Assembly: GCA_015183035.1 (NCBI GenBank)
Contig: JACZZP010000002.1
Span: forward strand, 2,418,001-2,482,000
DNA from: Meloidogyne chitwoodi
Taxonomy: Eukaryota > Nematoda > Chromadorea > Rhabditida > Meloidogynidae
Reading direction: 5' to 3'
Length of the DNA stretch: 64,000 nucleotides
Within the stretch, counting starts at the first letter, position 1; every line of letters starts with the position of its first letter. Shown here in pieces: positions 1 through 12,520 of this stretch. The translations under genes were made by a program, and so were the position numbers. The notes under the pieces were generated by a model. That model was not told where the DNA came from, did not search any database, and saw nothing but the letters and a program-made list of their open reading frames with translations.

Positions 1-30
1 ATAAACATATAATAATTAAGCTTTATTTAG

Positions 31-1101
31 GCATAATGCTCTCTTCTATATTGAAAAAGGGGACTTTGAGTCTGCTTTGACTATTTATGACGAGTTAATT
101 AATATTTAATTTTTTTTTATAATTTAGTTTAAAAAAATATTTTAATTTTTAAAGTAAATTATCTCCCAAATCTTCACAAAAATCATTTACCTTAATGGAA
201 ATAGCAGATACCTCATCTCTTTTGTCAAGACTCAAAATTGAAGGAATTAATGTTGGTAAAGAACGTTGGGAAAGATTAAAACCTTTTGTAGAGCCACATA
301 TTGGTGATCAAGTTATTGCTTTTAATGATGCACATTTTGCTATGATATTGAGTCAGTTGGATGAAAATATTGATGAATATAGCAATTTGGCTTATTTACA
401 TACAAAAAATATTAAAAATTTTGTTGGGTAATTTTTGATTATTATTTTTAAAAATAAAAAATTATAATATATTTTAAGAGATAAACAGAATATGGGCGAT
501 AATGCAATTATTATGCGTGATTTTGGGGAGAAATTGTGTGAATCAATTAATTTATTTAATAAACAAAAATATGACAAAGCATTTGATAATTTATATTCTA
601 TTAAATCACAATTTCATAGACTTAGTGGAAGCCATGCCCAAGTAATTTTTTAATTTTTTTTTAATTTTAAAAGACTATTTTTAACTGCTGTGTTGTCCCT
701 ACTCCTCTTTTAACTTTGCAGTACAATTAAATTAAAATTGAAAGTTTTAATAACAAAAAAAATAAAGATTAATTAAATTTAATATTCTAAAATAATTTAA
801 AATATTTTAAAATTTAATTTTACTTTTTTAAATTTTTAGAAGGATATATTCACCCAATTTCTTGTTTATGCCGGCCTTTATTCACAAGACAAACAAAAGA
901 ATAAAAAAGCATTGTAAAATTAATTAAAAAATTATTTTTTAAAATTAATTTTATTATTTTTTATTAAAAAATAATAAATTTTTAATTAATTTAATAAAAT
1001 TAATTTTAAGGGATGTTCTCAATGAAAGGGCCTCTAACTTTAGAAATTCATCTTTGGCTCTTAGAATTATTAAAAATCAGGAAGAAGGATTATTTTCTTA
1101 A
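31..1101 (+). CDS. TTC38: TTC38-like tetratricopeptide repeat protein (3' part; gene runs off left edge)
   Basis: Conserved TPR-family protein of unknown biochemical role. Exons join across short introns: about 31-93 (HNALFYIEKGDFESALTIYD), 155-428, about 470-640, 841-915 and 1012-1101. Hallmarks of TTC38 are the IEKG(D/E)-ALTIYD helix pair, LLSRLKIEGINVG, FNDAHFAMIL, and the C-terminal SLAL helix ending EEGLFS-stop. The order and spacing match the C-terminal half of vertebrate TTC38. The N-terminal half lies left of the window. Splice donors are GTTAAT, GTAATT, GTAATT and GTAAAA, all with T-rich acceptors. No frameshift is seen. The nearest + strand neighbour is the collagen about 620 bp downstream. 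Confidence 0.85.
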
Positions 1102-1720
1102 TTATTAAAAAAATAAAATATTTTTTTAATGTAAATATTTAATTAATTTAAAATAAATTGTATTATTTGACCTAATTTTTAAATAAAGAATTTGAATAAA
1201 TAAACAACCTATTTATTTGTTTTGACTCTCTCGCCAAGTTTATTTATTTTTCTCTGCTTTTAAAACTTGTTTTAGGAAGAAGAAGGAAGAGGTGGTTGAT
1301 TTTTGTTAAATATCTTGTTGCGCAATTTAATTTTATAACTAAAGAACGAATGAACCGAGTTGGATAAATTTAGTATCATTTAATAGATAATTAAATTTTC
1401 TATAAAATAGGTTGGTGAATAAAATTTTATTTAACAGAACAAAAAAAGTAGAGGTCAAAAACTAGAAAAGTGGATGGTTTCAGCTCAAAAATATAAGTTT
1501 TTTGACCATAATTTTTTTCTGACTAAATAAATAATTTTTAATTAACTCTATTTTGTAGAGAATTTAATTCTCTTTAAAATGATATAAATATATTTATTAA
1601 AAGTTATTTTATTCTTGAGTTATTTAAATTAATGTTTATCTAATTTTTACTTGTTTTTTCACTTTTTTATAATTTTAATGATTTTTTTAATAATTAAAAA
1701 TTTTTTTATTTAATTAAAAT
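1102..1720. other. Spacer between TTC38-like gene and collagen
   Basis: No coding signal. It holds one complete copy of the ~200-bp inverted-repeat element (1374-1584), listed separately. Confidence 0.7.
1374..1584. mobile_element. ~210-bp MITE-like element, copy A
   Basis: The ends are inverted repeats of about 35 nt. The left end reads TATCATTTAATAGATAATTA and the right end is its near reverse complement, finishing ATTCTCTTTAAAATGATA. The centre contains GGTCAAAAAC and TTTTTTGACC arms. No coding capacity. It shares end sequence with copies near 12.3, 14.5, 30.2, 31.6, 32.4 and 37.8 kb. Confidence 0.7.
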
Positions 1721-3026
1721 ATGCATGACAAAGAAGATTTTCGACCAATATTAATTTTTTCTACTACTATTTCTCTTTTTACATTTGCATTTATTGCAGT
1801 AATTTTTCCATTGCTTTTTATAAACTTGCAGCAAAAAAATGCTTTTATTATTGAAAATAGTGTTATATGCAAGGCAATAATTTAAAGAATAAAATTAATT
1901 TTTTTAGAATAATTTTACTTTTTTTTATTTCAGACAGATCTTCTCTCAATTCAAGAACATATTGCACAAAAATTTGTTTCAATTTCCAAAAAACGAATTA
2001 AAAGAGAAGCAAAAAGCTCTCAATATTCAGTGCCCTATGCTTTCAGCACTTCATGTTAAAATTTTAAATAAAATAAAATTAAAAAAATTAAATTATATTT
2101 TTATAAAAAGGTTGTAGTTGTCAACAAGGAAGGCCTGGACCTCTTGGAAAGCAGGGTAGACATGGTAAAGACGGAAAACATGGTAATGAAGGTAAAAATG
2201 GAAGAAATGGCGTTAATGGTGTTTATATAAAATTACAACAAACTGAAGAAGATTTTTGTCAAATTTGTCCGGCACCAAATCCTGGACCTCCAGGTACTCC
2301 TGGAGTGAAAGGAGCTATTGGGGCAGCTGGGTAAAATAATTAATTTAAAAAATATAAAATTAATTAAAATAAGGAAATAAAAGATAATAAATGAACAAAA
2401 TAGGTCAAAATAAGCACAAAACAATTAGGTAATTTCTTTTTTCAGAACTCCAGGTATTCCTGGCCTTCCAGGTGAGGCAGGTATTAAAGGAGTTGTTGGT
2501 TATGTTGGTCAACCTGGCCTTCCGGGCGAAATAGGCATTCCTGGCCCTCTTGGGGATCCTGGACGACTCGTCTTTTTTGCAGCAACAGGACCCCCTGGTC
2601 AAATAGGCAATTCTGGACCAAGAGGAAATCCTGGACCTAGAGGATTTGATGGGCATCAAGGAGAAGTAGGGCCGAGTGGTTTGCGCGGATTTCAAGGAGG
2701 TAAGAAAATATATAAAGGAAATATTAATTAAATATTTTAGAGAGAGGTGTTCCAGGAAAACCGGGACCTCCAGGGACCCCTGGAGTTAAAGGTTTGATAT
2801 TTCTTTGGAATTTAAAAAAATAAGTTAAATAATAGGACCCCTTGGAAAACAAGGAGAAACAAAAATAATAACAAACAAATCAACAAATAATAAAAATATT
2901 GTAACAACAACTATTACAACAACAATATCTCCAACAATTAAAATTTATGGTTCAAAAACATTTAAATCTTCAAACAGAAGTACTCCATATTTGCGAAGAA
3001 GAAGACCAAGAGAAATAATTAAATAA
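1721..3026 (+). CDS. Nematode cuticle collagen
   Basis: Secreted cuticle structural protein. The first exon from ATG 1721 encodes MHDKEDFRPILIF followed by a hydrophobic segment (about residues 10-35), the usual col N-terminal domain and signal anchor. Exon 2 carries KKRIKREAK, the subtilisin/furin cleavage site (homology box) typical of nematode cuticle collagens. Gly-X-Y tracts follow: GCSCQQGRPGPLGKQGRHGK, then a Cys pair (CQIC) and PGPPGTPGVKG, then a long run with GLPGEAGIKG and GPRGNPGPRG, interrupted by LVFFAAT. The tail is Thr-rich and basic, ending RRRRPREIIK. Exons are about 1721-1872, 1934-2058, 2110-2330, 2446-2700, 2742-2791 and 2837-3026. Expected to trimerise, be cleaved, and be cross-linked in the cuticle. 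The exact col subfamily cannot be assigned. Confidence 0.9.
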
Positions 3027-3423
3027 AAATGATTCAAGAATATTTTTATTGAAAAATAAATTTTAATATTTTTTAAATTATAAATAATTTTGGCATTATT
3101 TTATTTTTTTGGCATTTTGATTTTTTAAATTTTTATTTTAGAAAAAAGAAGAAAAACAGTCTTATTTGCTGCAAAATAAATATTTAATTTTAAAAATTAT
3201 TTATTTTAATTTTATTTTTCTTCCCATCCATATTAAAATTATAATAATTTCATACAATCCTTTTTCTCTTTTCTTTGCCTATTTTAATATTTAAGTTAAT
3301 ACAAAATGTGTCATAGTATAAAAGTAATTGACCTTTTCTTTTATTTAAACATTTACATAATAAACTTGGCTTTTTTATTTTTAAGATATAAAATCAATAT
3401 TAAAAACAACAAATATTAAGAAA
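3027..3423. other. Intergenic spacer, collagen to next gene
   Basis: AT-rich sequence with several AATAAA-like words just after the collagen stop, plausible as its 3' UTR. Nothing else seen. Confidence 0.5.
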
Positions 3424-6275
3424 ATGTTTATCTCTAATGTTTCTCTCTGTGTTGGGGTTGGAAGAGACAGATATCTTAAACTAGCTCATTTAGTTGAACT
3501 TGAACGACCACAGTGTGTTTTTACATTTCCTTGGCAAACAGGCGAACATTTTGAGACTGGCCGTTGGTAAGTAAAAAACTTAAAACTTGAAACAAACATT
3601 ATTGTCTAACAAACTTAAGTGCAAACAATTAAACATTGTTTGTTCTTACTGTTTTTAAATAAACTTGTTTGTTTGAATGACCAACTTTAATATTAAATAA
3701 ACATCAAACTAAACTTAAGTTTTAATATTTTAGGTATCGTCAAGTTCCTTTGGAAGAAAAACAATCATTCAAAACAAAAACTTGTTGGAAAATGATAGAT
3801 GAAATTATTCCAACTAATTTAATTCGTGGTGGTGAAAAACTGACTCTAATTGATGTAAATTTGTTATATTTTATTTAATTTATTTTATTATAGGTATCAT
3901 TGCCTATGTTTTTTTCTCAAGATTTGGATTTATTTTCATCAATTAAACTAAAATATACCAGTGATGTTACACAAAAACCAATCTGCCCATTGTTTGGTCA
4001 AGAGAATAGTATTAAGGTTTGAACTTTTCTTTATTAAAAATTGTATTTTTTTAGATTCTTGATTTACCTGTTGATGGATTTGTTGATAAAAATGGAAATT
4101 TACCAACACCTGGGACTTTATATTGCGTACGTGTCCAAATGTAAGTTTATTGAATATTTAATTTATTTTTTACATGTTAATTTCTTAGCTCGTTTACTCC
4201 TGGATTTGTCCCGATTTGGTCTTATAATCGGCATTGTGCGGGAGTACTCGATTCTTTTCAATGGCCTTCAACATTTGGTTCTCAAACAGAAGTATTCTAC
4301 ATTATTTTTTATTTTTAAAATGCAAATTTAGGATAGCACAGAATTTCATCCATATTTTCGATCTGGGAACTCTTCCTCGCATAGAAAAAATTATGGAAGT
4401 TCTGCAAAAAATACATGGACAAATAATACTTTTAATAATAGAAATACAAAATCAATAGAATCATTGCCTAATAAAACTAGAAAAACATTTATTAATGAAG
4501 AAAATCTAAAATACATGGAAGAAAAAAGACTTGAAAAAATGAGGGGAATTTTTGATAATAAAGAAAAAAGTAGAAATGATGAAATTAAAAGCTTAAATAA
4601 TATTAAAACTTATAAACCTGTTAGTAATAATGGAAGTAGTATTTTTTGGAATGGAAATCGACATAAATTACAACAAGAAAATCTTGGAAGTCGTTCTGTA
4701 ACAACTAGTAGAAGCAAATCAAAAGAATGTTTGGTTAAACATGTTTTTGATGAACAACAAAAGGTAAAACAACAACTTTGTTTAAATAATATTAGTATTT
4801 TGTATGGACAGTTTAAACCTAATCTTATGCAAAACAATAAAGAGGATATTTATCAAAACAAACAACCGGAAAAGTTTAATAAAAACATCCAACAAAACAA
4901 CTATTATAACAAATATCAAAACATGCAACAAAATATATTCGAAAACATCCAACAAAACAACAATTATGAAAAACATCAAAACATATCTTTTAACAAACAC
5001 TATGATGTTTTGTATAAAATGTATAAAAACAATCAATTGGATGATGTTTATCTAAACGAACAACAAAACAAACATCAACCAAAGCCTGTTAATAAATGTT
5101 TTGTTGTTCAAAAAACATTAAATGTTGAGAATATAAAATCATCATCAACAATTAGTAGTAATAGTAGTACTTTAAAAATTGATGAAACAAATGAAAGTGA
5201 TAATTTATTTAATAAAAGTTTGACAAACAATAATAGTTCAACTATTAGCGAATCTTCATATAAGGATTGCATTAAACAAAAACAACAACTTCCATTTTCT
5301 GGTGATAATAATATTTATCAGAAAAATACTGAGGAAAATCAAAGTGGGAGAAAAAAAATTTAAGAAAAAATAAAAAAAATTTTAATTAAAAATTAATTAT
5401 AATTTAACTAAAATCTCTTTAATTTTAGTTTCTTATAAAATTATCATTATTTTACAAAATAATTAATATTCTTTTTTTCAAATATAGTTGCAGCAAAATT
5501 TTCTTCACTTAATATTTCTGATGAAAATAAAGTAATAAAAGAAGAAGAACCTGGAGGTTTTGGTTATAGTAGACGTTGTCGCTTTGGTACTAGTATTAAA
5601 ACAAATCAACAACAAAGCTTTGGACAACAACAAAAAACAGAAAATCCTTTTCAAACATTTCAATTTAAATCTAATAATAATTTTGAAAAGGATAATGGGT
5701 TTGAAAATTTTGTGGGGAAGAATAAAAATGAAGAAAACGTTGATGAAGATGAGGATTTTGAAATTGATCAAGCTTTAAATGCTTCATTGTCTGATGATGA
5801 GAAAAATGAGTATGATGAAGTAGAATATGAGGATAGTGAAGTATTGTATTATCCGGAGGAATCAGATGAAGAGCATAATGTGGAGAAAACGGAAGATTAT
5901 GATGATTATACTTGTACTTTTGCAGGGTTTGTAATAAATTTAAGATTAAACTTAAGTAAAACATAAACTTAAGAAGAATATAAACAAGATTAAATTTAAG
6001 AAGAATATAAACTAGAATATAAATTTAAGATTAAATTTAAGAAAAATATAAACTTAAGATTAAACTTAAGAAAAAATATAAACTTAAGAAAAAATATAAA
6101 CTTTAGATTAAACTTAACTTTAAAAAATATAAACTTAAGAAGAATATAAATTTAAGATTAAACTTTAAAAAAATAAAAAATAACTTTAAGATCTCAAACA
6201 GTTAAAAAACCCAGCCTGTTTTCAAGTTATGATAAAATAATTGCACATGAAGCAAAGCAATATAAAGGAAAATAA
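3424..6275 (+). CDS. Unrecognised protein with Asn/Gln-rich middle and acidic C-terminus
   Basis: Not recognised. Exons join in frame: 3424-3568, 3734-3854, 3894-4016, 4054-4139, 4189-4291, 4332-5342, 5488-5926 and 6191-6275. The N-terminal ~160 residues are compact and look globular, with VGVGRDRYLKLAHLVELERP, TFPWQTGEHFETGRWYRQ and CVRVQISFTPGFVPIWSYNR. The long exon 4332-5342 encodes a region rich in Asn, Gln, Lys and Ser with repeated NIQQNNxYxKxQNM units. The 5488-5926 exon is acidic, with runs such as ENVDEDEDFEID and EYDEVEYEDSE. No signal peptide, so probably intracellular. The low-complexity segment resembles those of granule or scaffold proteins, but that is only composition. The last intron (5927-6190) is filled with degenerate AAACTTAAGAAGAATATAAA repeats. 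Confidence 0.7.
5927..6190. repeat. Intronic AAACTTAAG repeat array
   Basis: Degenerate tandem array of AAACTTAAGAAGAATATAAA-like units filling the last intron of the Asn/Gln-rich gene. Confidence 0.7.
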
Positions 6276-6486
6276 ATATTATATATTATACTACATATTT
6301 TATATTGAAATATATATCTTGCCTAGTTATTTAGTGTTTATGAATTAAATTTTTTTATACTTGGATAATTTGTTTATTTTATAAATTCTTTTTTTTTTAA
6401 ATTTAATAAATATATTTATTTTTAAATTAATTAATTAAATCAAGTTCACATTTTATATTTGTAGTTTTGTTTAAAATTTTCTCGTG

Positions 6487-8218
6487 TTATGTTACTAAAT
6501 TTAATGGATTCACTTTCACATTATTCCAAGCTATAGATCTTGAACTTTGAATTTTATTTTTAAGTAATTTATTTTCTGTAGAATTTTTTGGTGACGATGA
6601 AGATTGTTGTATGGAATTGATATGACCCTAAAATTAAATTAAAATTATTTACTTTTAATTTTCTTTTTTTAATTTTACAATTTGTTGCTGAGTTTTTATT
6701 TGTGTTGTTCCTAAATCCTCAATTCCAATAAATCTACGAAGTGTATGCTTGTAAGTTAATACAGAAATGAAAGCATCAAAACAGTTGAGGAAATGATTTA
6801 TTGGACCAACATCTGAGGCAATTTGTTGTTTTATTATCTAAAATAAGAATAAAAAAAAGATAAGATTTTTTGAGTTTTTGGAAAATAAATTAAATTTTTT
6901 ATTACCAATTGTATTATAAATATTGCAAGTTGTGGAGCAAAATTCAAACCAAGTTCTGTACAAAGCATTAAAAGTACTAATGAGTCTGGCTATAATAATT
7001 TAAAAAAATTAAAAAAATAAAAATTTTTAAAAAATAAATACCTCCACTTTTTTGCTTTGAATTTTAACATTTTTTGGTTGTTGTATGCCTGTTTTAACAG
7101 AAATTGCTTTTTTTCTTAAACAAGCCAAAAAATATGCTCCAGAAAAAATTATCGAAACGCCTCCGAACAATTTGGTCGTTATAAATGCTAGAATAGGGAA
7201 AATATAATAAAAATAAACTTTTTATTAAAAGAAATAATCCTCAAGTTTTACATAAGTCTAAAACTTAAAAACCTAAGTTTTTCTCAAGTTTTAATTCTAA
7301 AACTTCAAACTTGTTTTTCTCAAGTTTTAAGTCTAAAACTTCAAAACAAGTTTTTCTCAATTTTTAAAATTAAAAGTTCAAATAAGATTAAACTTAACAT
7401 ACTTATGTTTCCATTAGTCATCAGACAAGCAAAAACATTACAATCTTAAAAACAAATTGTAAACTTGGAAAAAAATGTTTTAAGACCTGTTTCTTCAGGT
7501 AAAGGAAAAATATGAACAAACGCAACAATATTTATAAAAAATATTGCTAAAATTGTCAAAACACAAAAAAATAATAATAAAAGTTTGTTGTTCTCTTTAT
7601 AATTAGTTAAAAGTTGTACAGAAAATATTCGGTCAAGAGTGAGAAAAAATATTGAATAAGGAATTACTGCCATCATACTAAAGGGAGAATTATAATTTTT
7701 TATTAAAAAAATATTTTTTTACCATTCTGTCGTTATAGTTGTCCAGAATACTGTATATGGATTAATAAGCCGACCTAAAATGTGCATAAATTATTTTTTT
7801 AATGGCTAAAAATTATTTTTAAAAATAGTAGAAAGTGTTTTGACTAAATTAATTTTTTATAATTTTATCTAAAAATTCGATTTTACCTTCAGGTCGCCAA
7901 TTAATTAACATCCAAGCAATATGAGGCAATGCAGATGCCATTAATATTGCCCAACATATAAGATTTGTAATAAGTAAATTAGAAAGTCCATTTGTTTCCT
8001 AAAAATTAATTAATTAATTTTTATTATAAATTAAAAAAATTTTTAATTAAATTTTTAATGAATTAATTTTAAAATACCTGTAAAACCAATCCTTTAGAAC
8101 GCTTAAATAATTCATATAATATTCTAATAATAAATTGTAAAGAAATTGAATAAATAACAAATGCAACAAAATATTCAATAAAAGTTAAAATATTTGAAAA
8201 TTCTGAACTTTTTGGCAT
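6487..8218 (-). CDS. Seven-transmembrane chemoreceptor-like protein (nematode serpentine receptor)
   Basis: Probable G-protein-coupled receptor of the nematode chemosensory superfamily. Reading the minus strand from ATG 8218, exons near 8218-8081, 8000-7886, 7774-7727, 7679-7491, 7447-7405, 7190-7043, 6989-6907, 6839-6679 and 6629-6487 join in frame. Seven hydrophobic segments are visible: YFVAFVIYSISLQFIIRIL, NLLITNLICWAILMASALPH, PYSIFFLTLDRIF, LLLLFFCVLTILAIFFINIV, a fifth around GVSIIFSGAYFLACL, LLMLCTELGLNFAPQLAIF, and NCFDAFISVLTY. LDRIFS after TM3 sits where DRY/ERxxA motifs lie. There is no N-terminal signal peptide and the cytosolic tail is Ser-rich. The class (sra, srab or srbc-like) cannot be fixed by eye. 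The first intron positions are approximate. Confidence 0.75.
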
Positions 8219-10878
8219 TTTTTATAATTTTTGCCTAAATAATAAAAAATATAAGAATATGAAGAGATTAAACTATTGACTTTACAACAGAAATTGTAAT
8301 AAAATTAAATGTAAAATAAAAAATTTAAACAAACAAGTCACGAACAAAGAAAATCAAATATTTTGTAATTTAAATTTTAAAACATTAATATTGCGTTTTT
8401 AAATTTATTTAATACAAATTTAACTGGGTCACGCTTTATTTAATTTTAAGTTTGTGAAATAAAATTGAAGTTAAATCCAAGTTTAATATACTTTTTAAGT
8501 TTGTGAACTAAAATTAAATGGAAAATAAGTTTAATTTACTTTTTAAGTTTGTGAATAAACTTAAGTGGGAACGCCCTTGTTTTTACAATAAATGTTTAAT
8601 TTAGAAATAAATTAAAATAGCAGGAATTTAAATGATTTTAAATAGTTTAAGTTATAATATTTTTAATAAAATGTATATTCTTAATTTAGCCGACTTCTGG
8701 TAATTTTTGCTCGCTTTTAAATATTTTATTTAATTAAATGTTTAATTTTTTAATTTAAATTCTGCTTAATTTTCATTTTTAAAATAATTTTCACCTGCCA
8801 ATTATTTTTATTTTTTTTATTATAAATAGGTAGGTAGTTATTTTTGCATTTCTGAAAATACTTTTTTTCTAATTTTCTAAATTTATAGCTATTTCGTAAT
8901 GAAATTTAATCTTTTAGGTTTTATAAAATAAAAATAAAAAACAACAAGAATAATTAAAAATTATCTTAAGCTTATGGTTTTAAATATAAAAAAGTTTTTT
9001 AATTAAAAAAAAAGTTGATTTTTTGAAGATAGTTAATGAGTTAACTATAATTAATTATAATATTTTAATTTAATATTTTAATTTAATATTTTAATTTCAT
9101 TTTTAATATTTTTTAAAATAAAAATATATATTTAATTTGTAGACAGCTAATTTTTTATTGAAAAATGCCAAAATTAGCTTTGCTCTATGAGACTTAAAAT
9201 CATGACAATTAAATTATAAAACCAAAATAGTTCCTTGTTTTTTTTTAATCAATTATAAATAAAAAAATTAATTTTATTTTTATATTTTTAAATAATTAAT
9301 ATGTTTAAAATTTCTAGTGAGGAAATTCTAAAAAATTAATGTCTAGTTTACTCTTAATTTAACAAATTTAAAAAATAATATTTTTCATTTTCATATTTTT
9401 AAAAAATTAGTTCTATCATTTGTTCTAAAATTTCCCTTTGGTATAATTGTGACTTCATTAATTACAAACTTAAAACTTAAAAAAATAAAGTTGAAATAGA
9501 ATAAAAACAAAAAAGAGAGCAATAAGGGAAATTCAAGTTTATTTATTTTTTTAAGTTTGTGATTAACTATTTACTATTTAGGTATTTATTACAGTAAGAA
9601 ATTATTATAAAATTAAAAAATAATTGGAATTAATAATTAAAAAATATTTTGACACATTTAGCATATTATGTGATATTTATTTTAAATCTATAATTATTTA
9701 TTAGTGGCTAATTATATTGTTGAAAAATTTGCAAAATATATCTCTAATAATTAAAAATATAGAGATAATTATAGAAAATATTTATAAAATTTTAATTGCT
9801 TAATTTTTAATAAAAAATAAATTAATAAAAGCATACAAAAAGCATTTTTTATTTAATATTCTTTGTTCATTTAATTTTAGTAAAGTCAACGGAAACAAAA
9901 TTAATCAAATTAATTAATGTCAATCAAAGAATATAAAAAATAAAGGTTTTTGCGCAATAAAAAATAAATAAAAATTAAGAAAAAGTTTATTTTATAAGTT
10001 TACAAATAAGAATTAGTATATTCAGGATTAGTTTAACTCTTAAACTTTGTTTTAGTAAATACAAGTTTACGCTATTAAATTTATTCATAATTAACTTAAA
10101 AACAAAACTTAAGTATAAAAATTATTGTTTTTTACAAACTTCATTTTTACAAACTTCATTTTTACTAACTTAATTTTTAAACTTAATATTTACATAATTT
10201 CTACCAACTTAAATGCAGGTTAGTTTATTTTATTAATTGTCAGTTATATTATATTTCCAGTCACTTGTTAATTTTTGATATTTATTTTAATTCTTTTAGT
10301 TAAATAATTTTATATTTTTTTAATACTTTCTTTTTGACGTCAAAACACAAATCACAAAATTTATTTCAGCTAAATTAATTTACTTAATTCATCACAAATT
10401 TTCCAATAATTAAATATTAATATAAGTGTAAATAAATGAAATAGAAACGCCAATTTGTTCATCTTTAAAGTTAAAAATTTATTTAAAAAAAAATAAATTC
10501 TTTAGTTTTTGAATATATAGGCGTGTTCTTTAGACAAAATTCTTTTTAATATTTTTGTTAATATAAAATAGAAAATTTTGTTGAATTTTGTCAGTTTTGC
10601 CTACAGAAAAGAGAAGACCAAATTTTTGCACTACAATATTTAATTATATAAACCATTCTTAATAATTTTTATATTATTGAATAGAGAATTAAATTCTCTA
10701 CAAAATAAAATTAAAATTAAAATTTTAAATTTTATTTAAATAAATTTTATGGTTAAAAAACAATCTAAAACCTCATCCTCAAAACAGTTGATTTAAAAAA
10801 AATTATATTTTTTTATTTTCATGTAAAGTTTAATTTTTATTTTGTAGTTTAAGCCTTTTTTATTCATAAATTCAAAAA
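8219..10878. other. 2.7-kb AT-rich intergenic region
   Basis: No coding signal on either strand. It holds scattered copies of the word TTTTTAAGTTTGTGA (near 8445, 8500, 8545 and 9555) and an isolated half of the MITE-like inverted repeat near 10,676-10,712. Nothing else supportable. Confidence 0.5.
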
Positions 10879-11246
10879 ATGAAATTCCTGATTTTTGTTT
10901 GCTTAATTTCCGTCATTTTGACACTTACTGCATTTACAGAAGCAACAGAACATCATGAGGAAAAACCTGTTTCCGACAATGTTGATACTAGGTAATTTAA
11001 AAATAATGATATTTTAAAATTAAATTTTAGTTTAAAAATATTTTAAAAATTATTTTTAATAATAAAAAAAATTTTTTTCTTTTTTTTTCAGTTTGACATT
11101 GACTAAAGCAAACAGAGCAACAAGAGTAAAACGCTTTGGATTTGGGTAAAAATTTATTTTTATTTTATTTTAATTAAAAATATTTTTTTAGTTGCTGTGG
11201 TTGCTGCGGTAGTTTTGGCGGTATTGGGTTATTCTGGGGACGCTAG
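10879..11246 (+). CDS. Small secreted Cys/Gly-rich peptide precursor
   Basis: Three exons, about 10879-10991, 11092-11146 and 11191-11246, give a protein of about 74 residues. It starts with a clear signal peptide (MKFLIFVCLISVILTLTAFT) and an acidic propeptide (EATEHHEEKPVSDN). A dibasic site, RVKR, is followed by the mature peptide FGFGCCGCCGSFGGIGLFWG plus a final Arg. The mature part has four Cys in a CCGCC cluster and is rich in Gly and aromatics. The layout (signal, acidic pro-region, KR, short tail) fits a processed secreted peptide, possibly antimicrobial or neuropeptide-like. No family recognised. Unusually GC-rich for the window in its last exon. Confidence 0.7.
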
Positions 11247-11386
11247 ATCAATTCATTTAATTAAATAGGAATTAAAAGAAAAAAAGATTAAAAATGCTGT
11301 TAGAAATTTATTCATATACATAGTATTAATATAAATTAATAAAGTGAATTTTTTTTTTAATTTAATAATTATTAAAAACTTTTAAG

Positions 11387-11515
11387 TTCAAGCTTATTAT
11401 AATCTCAAGTTTATTTAAATATTCAAGTTTATTTTTTTTTTAAGTTTGTGATTAAAATTCAAGTTTATTTAAATATTCAAGTTTATTTGTTTTTTAAGTT
11501 TGTGATTAATATTTT
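11387..11515. repeat. Direct repeats TTCAAGTTTATT / TTTTTTAAGTTTGTGATTAA
   Basis: Two imperfect copies of a ~60-bp unit containing ATTCAAGTTTATT and TTAAGTTTGTGATTAA. The same words recur elsewhere in the window. Confidence 0.6.
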
Positions 11516-11530
11516 GTTTAATTAAACGTT

Positions 11531-12201
11531 TCATTTCTTTGCTGTTAAATAGAGTACTCCTTTATCGGAAAGACGACATTTTAGAGTATCTGCTTTTACA
11601 TCATTTGGTATGCGATAACATCGATGAATTTCTCGCTTAACTGAGCCGTTTTCGTCTTAAAATATTTTTTTTAATTTTTTATATTTTGTAAATAATTAAA
11701 AATAATAATAATAAATTTACCTAAGTTTCTTGGTTCATGCAGGCAATGAATAAATACATCATTTCCCGAAATATTAATCTTTTAAAGCAAAAAAATAAAT
11801 AAATAATAAATTTAATTATATTTACCTCAATTTCACTTGGTAAAAAGAATTGAACATCCAATAAAACCTCAAATTTCTCGTCAGAATTGTGTACCTTAAC
11901 AATTCCATCAGTATGTTGCAAAGGCCCTTAAATTAATTTTTAAAAAATTCAAAATTAATTTTTAAAAAATTAAAAATTAATTAAAAAATAAAATAAACAA
12001 ACAATCCCATTCACTAGCATTATCAATTTCAATATTTTTTTCATTAGGTAAATTAACTGAATGCCGACGTGGAGAGAAAAAGTTTTGCGCAACCTTAGGT
12101 TTTTGAACTATTATTAATTTTGGTAGTTGACTGAGAAAATGAACTTTATCATCTTCTTTTGAAAAATTTGTATTTGGGTTTAAAAAACCTTTTGAATTCA
12201 T
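11531..12201 (-). CDS. Small heat shock protein (Hsp20/alpha-crystallin family)
   Basis: ATP-independent chaperone. Four exons on the minus strand from ATG 12201: 12201-12005, 11932-11826, about 11779-11722, and 11655-11531. The protein is about 160 residues. The N-terminal arm ends SEWDWPLQHTDG, which leads into the alpha-crystallin domain: [26 protein letters not shown], then [18 protein letters not shown], then [17 protein letters not shown]. It ends with the diagnostic [19 protein letters not shown] (beta-8/9 G-V-L motif). This matches nematode Hsp12/Hsp16-type proteins and close relatives with the EWDWPLQHNDG motif. Introns fall at W|PLQ, E|V and in DEN. The short intron between exons 1 and 2 begins GTTTGT. 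Confidence 0.9.
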
Positions 12202-12331
12202 TCGGAAAGAAAAAATTATTATTTAAATTTTTAAATTAAATTAATAAGCAATTTTGTCCGATTATGACGCAGTTGACCTTTACTCTTATAACTCAAAAAA
12301 GAAGAAATATTTTTCTGATAGATTTATTTAT

Positions 12332-12520
12332 TTCGATAGAGAATTAAATTGGCTATAAAACATAAAAAAATCATAATTTCGGTAAAGGAGAAAAAAAGTT
12401 ATAATTAAAAACACTCAAATGTCCTCAATAATAAGCGTTTTTAGTCCATAACATTTTAATGCTTTAACATAAAAATTTGTTTTTAACTCATTTTATAGTA
12501 AATTTAATTCTCTATCGAAT
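12332..12520. mobile_element. ~190-bp MITE-like element, copy B
   Basis: The left end TCGATAGAGAATTAAATTGG and the right end AAATTTAATTCTCTATCGA are inverted repeats. No coding capacity. Confidence 0.7.

Noticed and set aside
4610..5055. Several frames opposite or overlapping the Asn/Gln-rich exon
   Set aside because: Shadow frames of a repetitive coding exon whose main frame runs through with consistent splicing.
5505..5964. Minus-strand and +1 frames over the acidic exon
   Set aside because: Shadow frames; the acidic frame joins both neighbouring exons in phase.
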